Assembly (NCBI GenBank): GCA_027064025.1
Contig: JAMOQL010000167.1
Coordinates: forward strand, 1 to 43,224
Direction of reading: 5' to 3'
DNA length: 43,224 bases
DNA from: Bacteroidales bacterium
GTDB lineage: Bacteria > Bacteroidota > Bacteroidia > Bacteroidales > JAFGXI01
Positions within the stretch are counted from its first letter, which is position 1. Each line of letters opens with the position of its first letter. Of this stretch, positions 36,764 to 43,224 are shown in pieces. The notes beneath the pieces were generated by a model. That model was given only the letters and a program-made list of their open reading frames with translations. It had not been told where the DNA came from and ran no database searches. The position numbers and the translations under genes were made by a program.

Positions 36764-37966
36764 TTACCAATTTAATAATCGGCGTTCGCCTTGCAAGGCT
36801 CTTATTTCGCTAACTTCTTGGCTAACTTCTAATACGCCTTTATATTTTTCTTGCTCATTGCGAACTGCAAAATATTTTATTAAAATAAATTTTGTTCCCA
36901 TCTTAATCCAGAAAGCAGCTTCGTCTTTTTCTCCATTTTTAAAAGATTCAACAATTTTCTCGACAATATGTACAGACTCTGGTGGGTGGCAGTGGTGTAC
37001 TTTTCGACCGATTACAGCAATTGTTCGGGGAAAAATTCGATGCTTAGGAGTTGAAAAATATTTTACTTCATCATTTTCATCAACATAAGTAATATCTACA
37101 GGCAAATGATTGAAAATCATTTTTAGTTGCTCTATATTTACAGAACCTGTACCTAAATTAATTTCGGAATTGTGATTTTGTGTCTCTGTTTTAGAATCTA
37201 TTTTAAGCGATGAAGTATCAGTATAAGCGAGTTTAATATCTTTGAAAGCAGATAATAGATTTACTAAAATATTTTCGTCGATAGTTTCTAAAATAGTTGG
37301 AAATAATATTTTATCTTCTCTAAAAATAATGGCAAACATTGCAAAGAACAAATCACCAACAGCTCTGTTGAATTTCTTTAGATCAATTTCCTCTGCTTGA
37401 ATATGGTCAATAATCCATTTCAAATTTCGCCGAATATCGTCGTGGTAAGACCACATTAATTGTACACATCTATAATCTTTCCATTCTTTTTCTAAAACAG
37501 GAAATAGAGCATTTTCTTTTAGAGTATAATGGCTTGTAAATGTTTGAAGGTCTACAAATTTATTGGATAATTCTTTTAAATATGTCTCTGTTTCTAGAAG
37601 TTCAGGCTGTTTGTTAAAACGCTTTATTTCAGGTTTTAAGTTCATTAATTTGTTGTAGAGAACAGCATTATCTTGTACTAGAATATCTAAAAAGGAATCT
37701 TTTGCTGGTGTAATTGCAGGAAACTCGTTAATACTTTTGTAGAAAACATTTAATATCTTGTTCGCTAGTGACTTAAGTTCTTCGGTATCGATGTTTTTTT
37801 GCATTAACCTGTCAAAAACGACAACTAAATCAGAGGGTATTAATTGATCGATAATGGGTTGATATTTTTTTATGAGTTCAGCACCATTATTCCCAGAGTG
37901 TAACTCTATGGCATAATTAATTAAATTCGAAATTCTATTTTCTGCAGTTTGTGTAAATTCTGACAT
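36764..37966 (-). CDS. DUF438-hemerythrin-PAS protein
   Basis: The 400-residue cytoplasmic protein has three parts. Residues about 10-75 match DUF438 (INYAIELHSGNNGAELIKKY, IPSDLVVVFDRLMQ). Residues about 85-240 are a hemerythrin-like four-helix bundle with candidate di-iron ligands H146 and E151 (SHYTLKENALFPVLE), H175 (YHDDIRRNL) and E217 (FREDKILFP). Residues about 280-390 are a PAS domain of the DUF438-associated type (IFNHLPVDITYVDENDEVKY, FPRTIAVIGRKVHHCHPP, KYFAVRNE, YKGVLEVSQEV). The VHHCHPPESVH cluster around C326 is a possible metal, heme or redox site. A role in oxygen, nitric oxide or iron sensing or metabolism is inference. No output domain is visible. It is the first gene of a likely operon with the TPR protein. 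Confidence 0.85.
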   Translation of the reverse strand: MSEFTQTAENRISNLINYAIELHSGNNGAELIKKYQPIIDQLIPSDLVVVFDRLMQKNIDTEELKSLANKILNVFYKSINEFPAITPAKDSFLDILVQDNAVLYNKLMNLKPEIKRFNKQPELLETETYLKELSNKFVDLQTFTSHYTLKENALFPVLEKEWKDYRCVQLMWSYHDDIRRNLKWIIDHIQAEEIDLKKFNRAVGDLFFAMFAIIFREDKILFPTILETIDENILVNLLSAFKDIKLAYTDTSSLKIDSKTETQNHNSEINLGTGSVNIEQLKMIFNHLPVDITYVDENDEVKYFSTPKHRIFPRTIAVIGRKVHHCHPPESVHIVEKIVESFKNGEKDEAAFWIKMGTKFILIKYFAVRNEQEKYKGVLEVSQEVSEIRALQGERRLLNW

Positions 37967-37991
37967 GATTTGTGTAAAATTGTTTTGATAG

Positions 37992-37999
37992 CAAAGATA
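37992..37999 (-). promoter_or_regulatory. -7 element of the DUF438 gene
   Basis: On the minus strand TATCTTTG matches TAnnTTTG exactly, 25 bases before the ATG at 37966. No good -33 TTG is seen. The palindrome at 38059-38076 lies about 80 bases upstream of the expected start. Confidence 0.55.
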
Positions 38000-38058
38000 C
38001 GAAATTACTTTTTTAAATCGTCATAGATGATTTATGGTATTTCCTCTTTGTTACTTGC

Positions 38059-38076
38059 TAACACCCTTTGGTGTTA
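38059..38076. repeat. Perfect 7-4-7 inverted repeat between the lipoprotein and DUF438 genes
   Basis: TAACACC-CTTT-GGTGTTA is a perfect inverted repeat in the 177-base gap. Neither strand has a T tract after it, so it is a poor terminator. The spacing is like that of FNR/CRP-type operators, though the half-site is not the FNR one. It could instead be a weak terminator of the minus-strand lipoprotein gene. Confidence 0.45.
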
Positions 38077-38143
38077 ATAAAAGGAATAATATGTGGTTAT
38101 TATCAGATGTTTTATTGAAAAGAGCAGGATAAACTTAGAGCAA

Positions 38144-38779
38144 TTATATAGTCCATTGATTATGGATAATCGCTTTTAGTTTGTAAGAGTGATTTTGTTT
38201 AGAGAATACTAAATATAGGGCTTTCCAGTCCATTTGTTCATATTTCTTTGTGCCAGGAAAATAAAATTCAACAACAGTACTGTTTGGATAAAATTCTTTG
38301 ATATTATTAATATTGTTTCCCGATGCTTTTGTTTGGTTGTAATTGGGCTCAATATCTATAAAATTTTGACTATAAATAAATCGCTTGAAGTAAGCGTTAA
38401 AAGAAAGTTTGATATCTTCTCCCGAACCATCATAGATACCCCAATGTAGGAGAGAGTCTGAGTCTGAAATACTATTAATGTCTGAAGACAAAATAATTAG
38501 GTCATCTTTGCTAATATTGACATAAGGAGAAAAACGGATGCCATTTTGGTCAGCTAATGAAGCTAACTTATCGAAGTCTTTTTTTGCTAGTGATTCGATG
38601 GTTTGTTGTACAAAAAAACTTAGAGCGGTATCTTGCTTTTCGGTCATAGATTTTGCGGTTAATTTCTCTGAATGATTGGAATATGTTTTTTCGATGGTGG
38701 TTTTATTTTCTGTTTGATTTTGGCATGAAAAAAGCAAAATAAAAGTTATTAGTAATAGAAAGAGAATTTTGAAGTTCAT
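38144..38779 (-). CDS. Lipoprotein of unknown function
   Basis: The 211-residue product has a lipoprotein signal with the lipobox LLFSC, so C19 would be lipidated. The mature part starts with a Thr/Lys/Glu-rich linker. A helical segment follows (DTALSFFVQQTIESLAKKDF), then a compact domain with FSPYVNISKDDLIILSSD, LHWGIYDGSGEDIKLSFNAY, RFIYSQNFI and EFYFPGTKKYEQMDWKALYL, ending in AIIHNQWTI. The WG.YDGSGE and FYFPG...MDW patterns look like a conserved domain, but I cannot name it or its function. The gene starts one base after the stop of the amidase gene, so it is almost certainly co-transcribed and may act with that enzyme at the envelope (inference). Confidence 0.75.
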   Translation of the reverse strand: MNFKILFLLLITFILLFSCQNQTENKTTIEKTYSNHSEKLTAKSMTEKQDTALSFFVQQTIESLAKKDFDKLASLADQNGIRFSPYVNISKDDLIILSSDINSISDSDSLLHWGIYDGSGEDIKLSFNAYFKRFIYSQNFIDIEPNYNQTKASGNNINNIKEFYPNSTVVEFYFPGTKKYEQMDWKALYLVFSKQNHSYKLKAIIHNQWTI

Positions 38780-38780
38780 T

Positions 38781-41486
38781 TTATTCTTTTATTAGTTGAA
38801 GGATCTGACTATTGCTGTTATTTTGTAATTTTATGGAATAGATGCCTTTTGATAAGTTCTGAGTTGATAAATTAAGGGTGTAATTTTTTTGATTAGAATT
38901 AACTTTTTTGAACAAAATTTCTTTGCCTCTAATATCAAAAATATGGATTGAATAGGGTTTATTATTAATATTTTCAATACTAATTTGGTCGATAAAAGGG
39001 TTGGGGTAGATTTTATATTCTTTAGTATCGGTTTTCTTGATTAAAGTATTGTCAAAATTTACGTTAACTTCTTCAGATACTAAACTTGAAATATTCTGTG
39101 CAGAATCTATAACGATTGATTGAATATTTCCAGAGGCTGTTGACGCATCTGGATTTTCGTATCTAATATCATTATCAAGAGTATTACCTATGGAAATCAA
39201 GGTTGAATTGTTTCTGTTTTTTAATATAGAAAATTGATTTACTTTAAGAATACAGTTACCCGTTCTAAAAGAGATATAATCTCCTATTTGGATAGGATTT
39301 GGGTCTTGCCAAGAATCAATGAAGGTGTTGTCGATAAATACTTCTATCAAGCCGTTAATTTTGGTGTAAATAATTTTAATGTCGTAGTCTTGATTAGGAA
39401 GGATATCAAAGGTTACAATCTTTTCTGAACTAAGATTGTTAGCATCACTTTTAAAGAACTCTATTTGATTATCGTTTTCTCTAAAATATACCAAATATGA
39501 GTTTCCTCTGTTAGTTTGAGTAGCATCGTCGCACATAAAGTGCAAACCTGCTCTTTTGTTACTTTCCGAACCATCGATGTTTAGATTAAAATGATATAAA
39601 TAAGAATCGGCGGTATTTTGGTTAACCTCTGAATAAATATTAGTGTTAGAGTTGCTCTCTAAATTTTGTTGCAATTTGTTGTTCTGAACTGACCAGTTTC
39701 CTACAAGTAAGTTCCAGTTGCTATTTAATGTTGAAAAATCGTCTCTATAAAATCCGTGATTAGAGTTGGCTGACCATTGTAAATTATCGAAATCGGAAAC
39801 TTGATAAAATTTTTGTTTGACACCACTGCCGTTATTTGGGTCTTGATCTACAAATTGAGCAGTAAAGTTTGAAGTAGCATAAGGAGTAGGAATATTAGTT
39901 ATTTGTGTTGTTGGAGCTTCGGTATCTATAATTTGACTTTCCCAATTTATAATAAATCCAGATTTGTTTGTGGCACAATCGGCTCTAAATTCGACTGTTA
40001 CAGATGGCCCATTAATTTGTATGGTAGAAGGAATTGTTGTTGCGGTATATTCTCCAATTTTATTTGAGAATACAGAATTTCCATCATAAATATAAAGATA
40101 ATCCCATTGGTCTTCGATATCGAATTGTTGGATATTTAAGGTGATAGATGAAGCATTTGTGGGTTGGATACTTATAATTTGTCTTTGGTCGTCGGAGTAG
40201 TTTCCTGTTGTTCCACCATCGTCAGTAATAGTTCCAGATTCGTTTGTTAAAGTAGTAACGCTTGTGCTTATATTGATAAGCTTGTAGTAGTAATCCCAAT
40301 CCCAATTTTGACCAGGATCGGTGTGTGTTTGGTTTGGGTAATGTTGATGCCCTTTTATTCTTATGCACTCTCCTGGAGTATTGTTGTCGCTATAATTGGT
40401 TGTGGCAGCCCAAGGAAAGTATGCGACTCTTAAAGGTGAAATACCGTAGCCACTTTGTACGATATCTCGGGCAAGATCTGCAGAAGATTGATACATAGCA
40501 TCTGTATACCATCCTGTTTCGTTGGCGTAACCTTCATGTTCTAATCCGATAGTATAGGGATTTTCAGAACCAACATGCCATGCTTTGTTCGACTCCAAAA
40601 CCATTTGGGTTACTTGACCGTCGGACGATCGTAAAACATAATGAGCCGACACGTTTGCGTCACAGTTTTTAAACCAAGAGATAGAACCTGCATAACTACC
40701 TTCGGTGTCGTGGATAGTAATGGCTGTGATGGCTGTGCCAGAGCGTGAGCTGTAATTACAAGTTGTTAAATCTTCGATTGCGGGAGGATAGTCTGTAGAT
40801 TGTATAGAATGATTTATCCCAGAATAATGGTATGTTATCCCATTTTCGTTTTCAATTTGTTTTTCTTCGATTGTGACAAAATGTGAACTTAGAACTTGTA
40901 AATTTTCTTTGCCAAATATGGTGGTTAAATCAATTTTGTATTTGGGTATTTGATATATCTCTTGGGCTTTTGGATTATTTAGGAACCAATATATTTGGTA
41001 AATAAACGAGTTAAGAGCGAAATCTTTTTGCAAACCATCGTACGGAAGTTCGCTTAATGCTGCTATAATTTCAAATTGCTTTTCTATTTCGAATAGTTGT
41101 TTATGATGTATTAGAGCCTGGTAAGTAGATGCATAGGCCAAGATATTTTGTTCAGGATTGCTTAATATTTCTGTTTTACCGAAGCCCGAAATTTTAGCAA
41201 TTAAATCTAGGTTATTTCTAAAATAATTTTTTCCATCGGGAGTTAATCCCATAGGTCCATAAACGTGAGGAATGCCAGAGCAAGTCTCTGTGTTGTTTTG
41301 TATGTTGGTAAAACGAGTCATTGAAAAAGATATAGCCTCTAAGAGCCCTTTTGGGATGTCAGGGTACTGTTGATATGCTTTGTCGAACTCTGCTTTAAAA
41401 TGGTTTTTTACAAATAATTGATGTGAGGATTGAGATAAAGAGAGAAGGCTTACGAATAAAAATATAATTAGAAAATATGATTTCAT
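38781..41486 (-). CDS. Secreted multidomain N-acetylmuramoyl-L-alanine amidase with T9SS sorting domain
   Basis: The 901-residue product starts with a signal peptide (1-19). Residues about 30-130 resemble a lysozyme-like domain (PKGLLEAISFSMTRF, VYGPMGLTP). Residues about 250-400 are an amidase_2 domain with zinc ligands H259 (ITIHDTEGS), H380 (GHQHYP) and D390 (THTDPG); AWHVG and TIGLEHEGY also fit. Residues about 408-517 form a CUB-like domain (DDQRQIISI, WDYLYIYDGNS, VEFRADCATNKSGF). After an Ig-like linker, about 575-725 resembles a LamG-type sandwich (DDFSTLNSNWNLLVGNWSV). Residues about 828-901 are a T9SS type A sorting domain (YKIYPNPFIDQI, IHIFDIRGKEILF, LSKGIYSIKLQN). It should cleave the amide bond of peptidoglycan outside the cell or on its surface, perhaps against other bacteria or in wall recycling. 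In the N-terminal domain M56 stands where a catalytic Glu is expected. Confidence 0.88.
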   Translation of the reverse strand: MKSYFLIIFLFVSLLSLSQSSHQLFVKNHFKAEFDKAYQQYPDIPKGLLEAISFSMTRFTNIQNNTETCSGIPHVYGPMGLTPDGKNYFRNNLDLIAKISGFGKTEILSNPEQNILAYASTYQALIHHKQLFEIEKQFEIIAALSELPYDGLQKDFALNSFIYQIYWFLNNPKAQEIYQIPKYKIDLTTIFGKENLQVLSSHFVTIEEKQIENENGITYHYSGINHSIQSTDYPPAIEDLTTCNYSSRSGTAITAITIHDTEGSYAGSISWFKNCDANVSAHYVLRSSDGQVTQMVLESNKAWHVGSENPYTIGLEHEGYANETGWYTDAMYQSSADLARDIVQSGYGISPLRVAYFPWAATTNYSDNNTPGECIRIKGHQHYPNQTHTDPGQNWDWDYYYKLINISTSVTTLTNESGTITDDGGTTGNYSDDQRQIISIQPTNASSITLNIQQFDIEDQWDYLYIYDGNSVFSNKIGEYTATTIPSTIQINGPSVTVEFRADCATNKSGFIINWESQIIDTEAPTTQITNIPTPYATSNFTAQFVDQDPNNGSGVKQKFYQVSDFDNLQWSANSNHGFYRDDFSTLNSNWNLLVGNWSVQNNKLQQNLESNSNTNIYSEVNQNTADSYLYHFNLNIDGSESNKRAGLHFMCDDATQTNRGNSYLVYFRENDNQIEFFKSDANNLSSEKIVTFDILPNQDYDIKIIYTKINGLIEVFIDNTFIDSWQDPNPIQIGDYISFRTGNCILKVNQFSILKNRNNSTLISIGNTLDNDIRYENPDASTASGNIQSIVIDSAQNISSLVSEEVNVNFDNTLIKKTDTKEYKIYPNPFIDQISIENINNKPYSIHIFDIRGKEILFKKVNSNQKNYTLNLSTQNLSKGIYSIKLQNNSNSQILQLIKE

Positions 41487-41569
41487 AATGAAAGTTATTT
41501 TATGAATAAATAGAATGTTTAGGAACTAGTCTTAGCTGGTAAAGTTAATGAAAAAAGGGTATTAATAAA

Positions 41570-41612
41570 AGCAAAAACAAAAAAAAGCGGGCAACAGTTT
41601 TCTGTTACCCGC
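41570..41612 (-). terminator. Terminator of the arginine deiminase transcript
   Basis: Read on the minus strand, GCGGGTAACAG (41612-41602) pairs with CTGTTGCCCGC (41597-41587) around an AAAA loop over 11 pairs with one U-G wobble, followed by a T tract (41586-41570). On the plus strand the same position would be a C-A mismatch, so the minus strand is the functional one. It lies 157 bases after the deiminase stop. Confidence 0.8.
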
Positions 41613-41769
41613 CAAACCCAAAAATAACTAATTATGAAAAGAGTAAATAACTAACTAAGAATTTAGAAATTATTTACATCTATAAAAGTAAACGTTCTTT
41701 ATTATTAATTTATTATAGTATTAATAGAGTTATTAACAAAGTAGGTTTAATTACTTAAATATTGATTAA

Positions 41770-43026
41770 CTATAAGATTGGTTTTCGACGAATAGGCATG
41801 GTCATACAGCGTGCTCCACCACCACCTCTTGCTAGTTCTGATCCTTCGATTGTGACTACACAATTTTTGTAATCCTCAACATTTTTAATCTCAGAAGCTA
41901 CATCTTTAGCTGTAATAATATCGAAGCCGTGTTTATTCATTTCTTCTATGGTGTGCGAATTGCGTGCGTAACCTATAACTTTTCCTGGAGCAAAAGCAAA
42001 AAAGTTAGCTCCAGAATGCCATTGCTCACGGTCTTGAGTCCATTGGTCTGTTTTTCCTCCACAAGAAATAACTTCCAAATCCATACCTAAATTTTTAAGT
42101 GCTGTTGGAATATTTTGTTCCTCTTTAATGCTAATCGTTTGCCCTTCTTCTAATTCTATATGGATGGTTTTGTATTGATTCTGTTGGGTGATTAATGGTT
42201 CGTACGCCATGCATTTATCGTTGTCTAATAAGGTAAAAACCATGTCTAAATGAATAAATGATTCCGGTGATTTGGGTAGCTGTTGAATAATAATGTGTTT
42301 GGAGATATGTTGAGCATTTAACTCATTAATAATGTAATCGATAGCTTCAGAATTGGTTCTTAGTCCCATGCCTATTAAAAGAATATCTTCGCGTGGAATA
42401 AGTACATCTCCTCCCTCAACATGTATGTTTTTAGCTCCTTCAAATAGATTGGGGTTGTATGTCTTTGCTTGAATTTGGGGATGATTTTGTAAAACGTAAT
42501 CCATAATCAAAGCTTCTCTATCTCGAACCGAATTAGCCATTTTCCCGATTAATGCAGCATTGCCAAAAGACATGGAGGCATCTCGCATAAAAAAGAAATT
42601 ATAAAGAGGTTTAAGAGAGTAGCGATCATCCATTAAATATTTAGTCAGCGTATTTTTGTTCATTTTTACGCCTTCGATTAGTTTTTTGGAGAGCTCTTCG
42701 TTAGTTAAACTTGAAATGATATCGCAATCTCCGTATATTTCTTCTGACTGAATGATGTCCTTTAGTAAGTCCTCTCTTACATCTTTTCTTTCGAGCACAT
42801 CTTTAAGTAAGTCTTGTAATTCGAAAGTGGTCGTTATTTTATCTAAGGCGCCTTTAAACTGGGCGTATTCTTGATTGGCAACTTCAATGTTTAATATATC
42901 GCTATATAAAGCTCTATTTGCATTCTCAGGTTTCATATTCTCCACTTCTTTGCCTGGTTTGTGTAGAATAACGGCTTCTAATTCACCTACCTCAGAATTG
43001 ACACGAATATTATATTGTTCACTCAT
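41770..43026 (-). CDS. arcA: Arginine deiminase
   Basis: The 418-residue enzyme hydrolyses arginine to citrulline and ammonia, the first step of the deiminase pathway. I start at the ATG at 43026 (MSEQYNIRVNSEVGELEAVI); the frame opens 7 codons earlier, but that part reads as leader. Active-site residues of the guanidino-group-modifying fold are present: D149 (FFFMRDASM), E204 and GGD (HVEGGDV), H259 and D261 (IHLDMVF) and the nucleophile C407 (GGGGARCMTMPI). The C-terminal block (SELARGGGGARCMTMPIRR) matches family ADI rather than agmatine deiminase. No ornithine carbamoyltransferase or carbamate kinase gene is in the window. It follows the glutamine amidotransferase gene by 39 bases, probably as one transcript. 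Confidence 0.93.
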   Translation of the reverse strand: MSEQYNIRVNSEVGELEAVILHKPGKEVENMKPENANRALYSDILNIEVANQEYAQFKGALDKITTTFELQDLLKDVLERKDVREDLLKDIIQSEEIYGDCDIISSLTNEELSKKLIEGVKMNKNTLTKYLMDDRYSLKPLYNFFFMRDASMSFGNAALIGKMANSVRDREALIMDYVLQNHPQIQAKTYNPNLFEGAKNIHVEGGDVLIPREDILLIGMGLRTNSEAIDYIINELNAQHISKHIIIQQLPKSPESFIHLDMVFTLLDNDKCMAYEPLITQQNQYKTIHIELEEGQTISIKEEQNIPTALKNLGMDLEVISCGGKTDQWTQDREQWHSGANFFAFAPGKVIGYARNSHTIEEMNKHGFDIITAKDVASEIKNVEDYKNCVVTIEGSELARGGGGARCMTMPIRRKPIL

Positions 43027-43065
43027 AGTTTTAAATTTTAATCCCATTTGGGATATTTTATACTG

Positions 43066-43224
43066 CTATCTTAAAAATATATATTTAATAAATAATTCCC
43101 CAATTTGTTTGGAAAGATGGTCATGTAAACTTTCTGGATGCCACTGAATACCAATAGCAAACGGATGACTATTTTTGTCTTTAATTTCTATAGATTCTAT
43201 AATGCTATCTGGAGCAAAGGCGGC
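43066..43224 (-). CDS. Class I glutamine amidotransferase (gamma-glutamyl hydrolase type), 5' part outside the window
   Basis: Only the last 52 residues are visible, translated by hand on the minus strand from the window edge to a TAG at 43066. The key motif is FAIGIQWHPESL, which holds the catalytic histidine and glutamate of class I glutamine amidotransferases. The preceding IESIEIKDKN strand and the short C-terminal helix (KQIGELFIKYIFLR) fit the peptidase C26 group, which includes gamma-glutamyl-GABA hydrolase PuuD. The upstream part with the catalytic Cys is not in the window, so the exact family is uncertain. It is just upstream of arginine deiminase on the same strand. Confidence 0.75.
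   Translation of the reverse strand, partial: AAFAPDSIIESIEIKDKNSHPFAIGIQWHPESLHDHLSKQIGELFIKYIFLR

Noticed and set aside
43041-43054. ATCCC-ATTT-GGGAT hairpin between the amidotransferase and deiminase genes
   Set aside because: Five base pairs with only a short A/T-rich follow-up are too weak for a terminator, and the 39-base gap favours one transcript.

Overview
The window is an AT-rich chromosomal segment from a member of the Bacteroidota, probably class Bacteroidia and possibly near the Marinilabiliales/Marinifilaceae (genus not resolvable by eye). The evidence is the continuous str-S10-spc-alpha ribosomal array without tuf, a DNA polymerase III alpha subunit with a built-in N-terminal exonuclease, TAnnTTTG-type promoter elements, almost no Shine-Dalgarno sequences, zinc-free uS14 and bL36, and two proteins with C-terminal type IX secretion (T9SS) sorting domains.

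Layout. Positions 1-4231 hold envelope genes: a partial TonB-dependent receptor with a Fur-like palindrome in its promoter, a RemB/Wzi-like outer-membrane beta-barrel protein, and an OprB-type porin. Positions 4245-10264 hold xseA (minus) and dnaE (plus). A secreted endonuclease/exonuclease/phosphatase-family protein with a T9SS tail follows (10412-12166). Positions 12388-29967 are one dense run of 33 genes: rpsL-rpsG-fusA, the S10 genes, the spc genes with secY, map, infA and rpmJ, then rpsM-rpsK-rpsD-rpoA-rplQ. I see no terminator inside it and one likely internal promoter before rpsM. A strong terminator closes it. Enolase and a mitochondrial-type citrate synthase follow, each with its own terminator. 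After a 491-base gene-free stretch come a YfcC-family membrane transporter and, convergent with it and overlapping by 4 bases, a minus-strand pair: a DUF438-hemerythrin-PAS protein and a TPR protein. The right end (all minus) has a multidomain T9SS-exported amidase with a co-transcribed lipoprotein, then arginine deiminase preceded by the 3' end of a class I glutamine amidotransferase.

How the genes work together. The centre is translation, secretion and transcription machinery plus two central carbon enzymes. The flanks are surface and envelope functions, together with an amino-acid catabolism module (glutamine amidotransferase plus arginine deiminase, with YfcC a possible but unlinked transporter partner).

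No clearly novel defence, mobile or biosynthetic system is visible: no transposase, integrase, CRISPR array, tRNA or rRNA was found. The most interesting points are candidate operators (1318-1332, 33253-33280, 38059-38076), an unusually strong Shine-Dalgarno sequence at rplW, the eukaryote-like citrate synthase, the hemerythrin-PAS protein with a His/Cys cluster, and the amidase, whose N-terminal lysozyme-like domain seems to lack its catalytic Glu.
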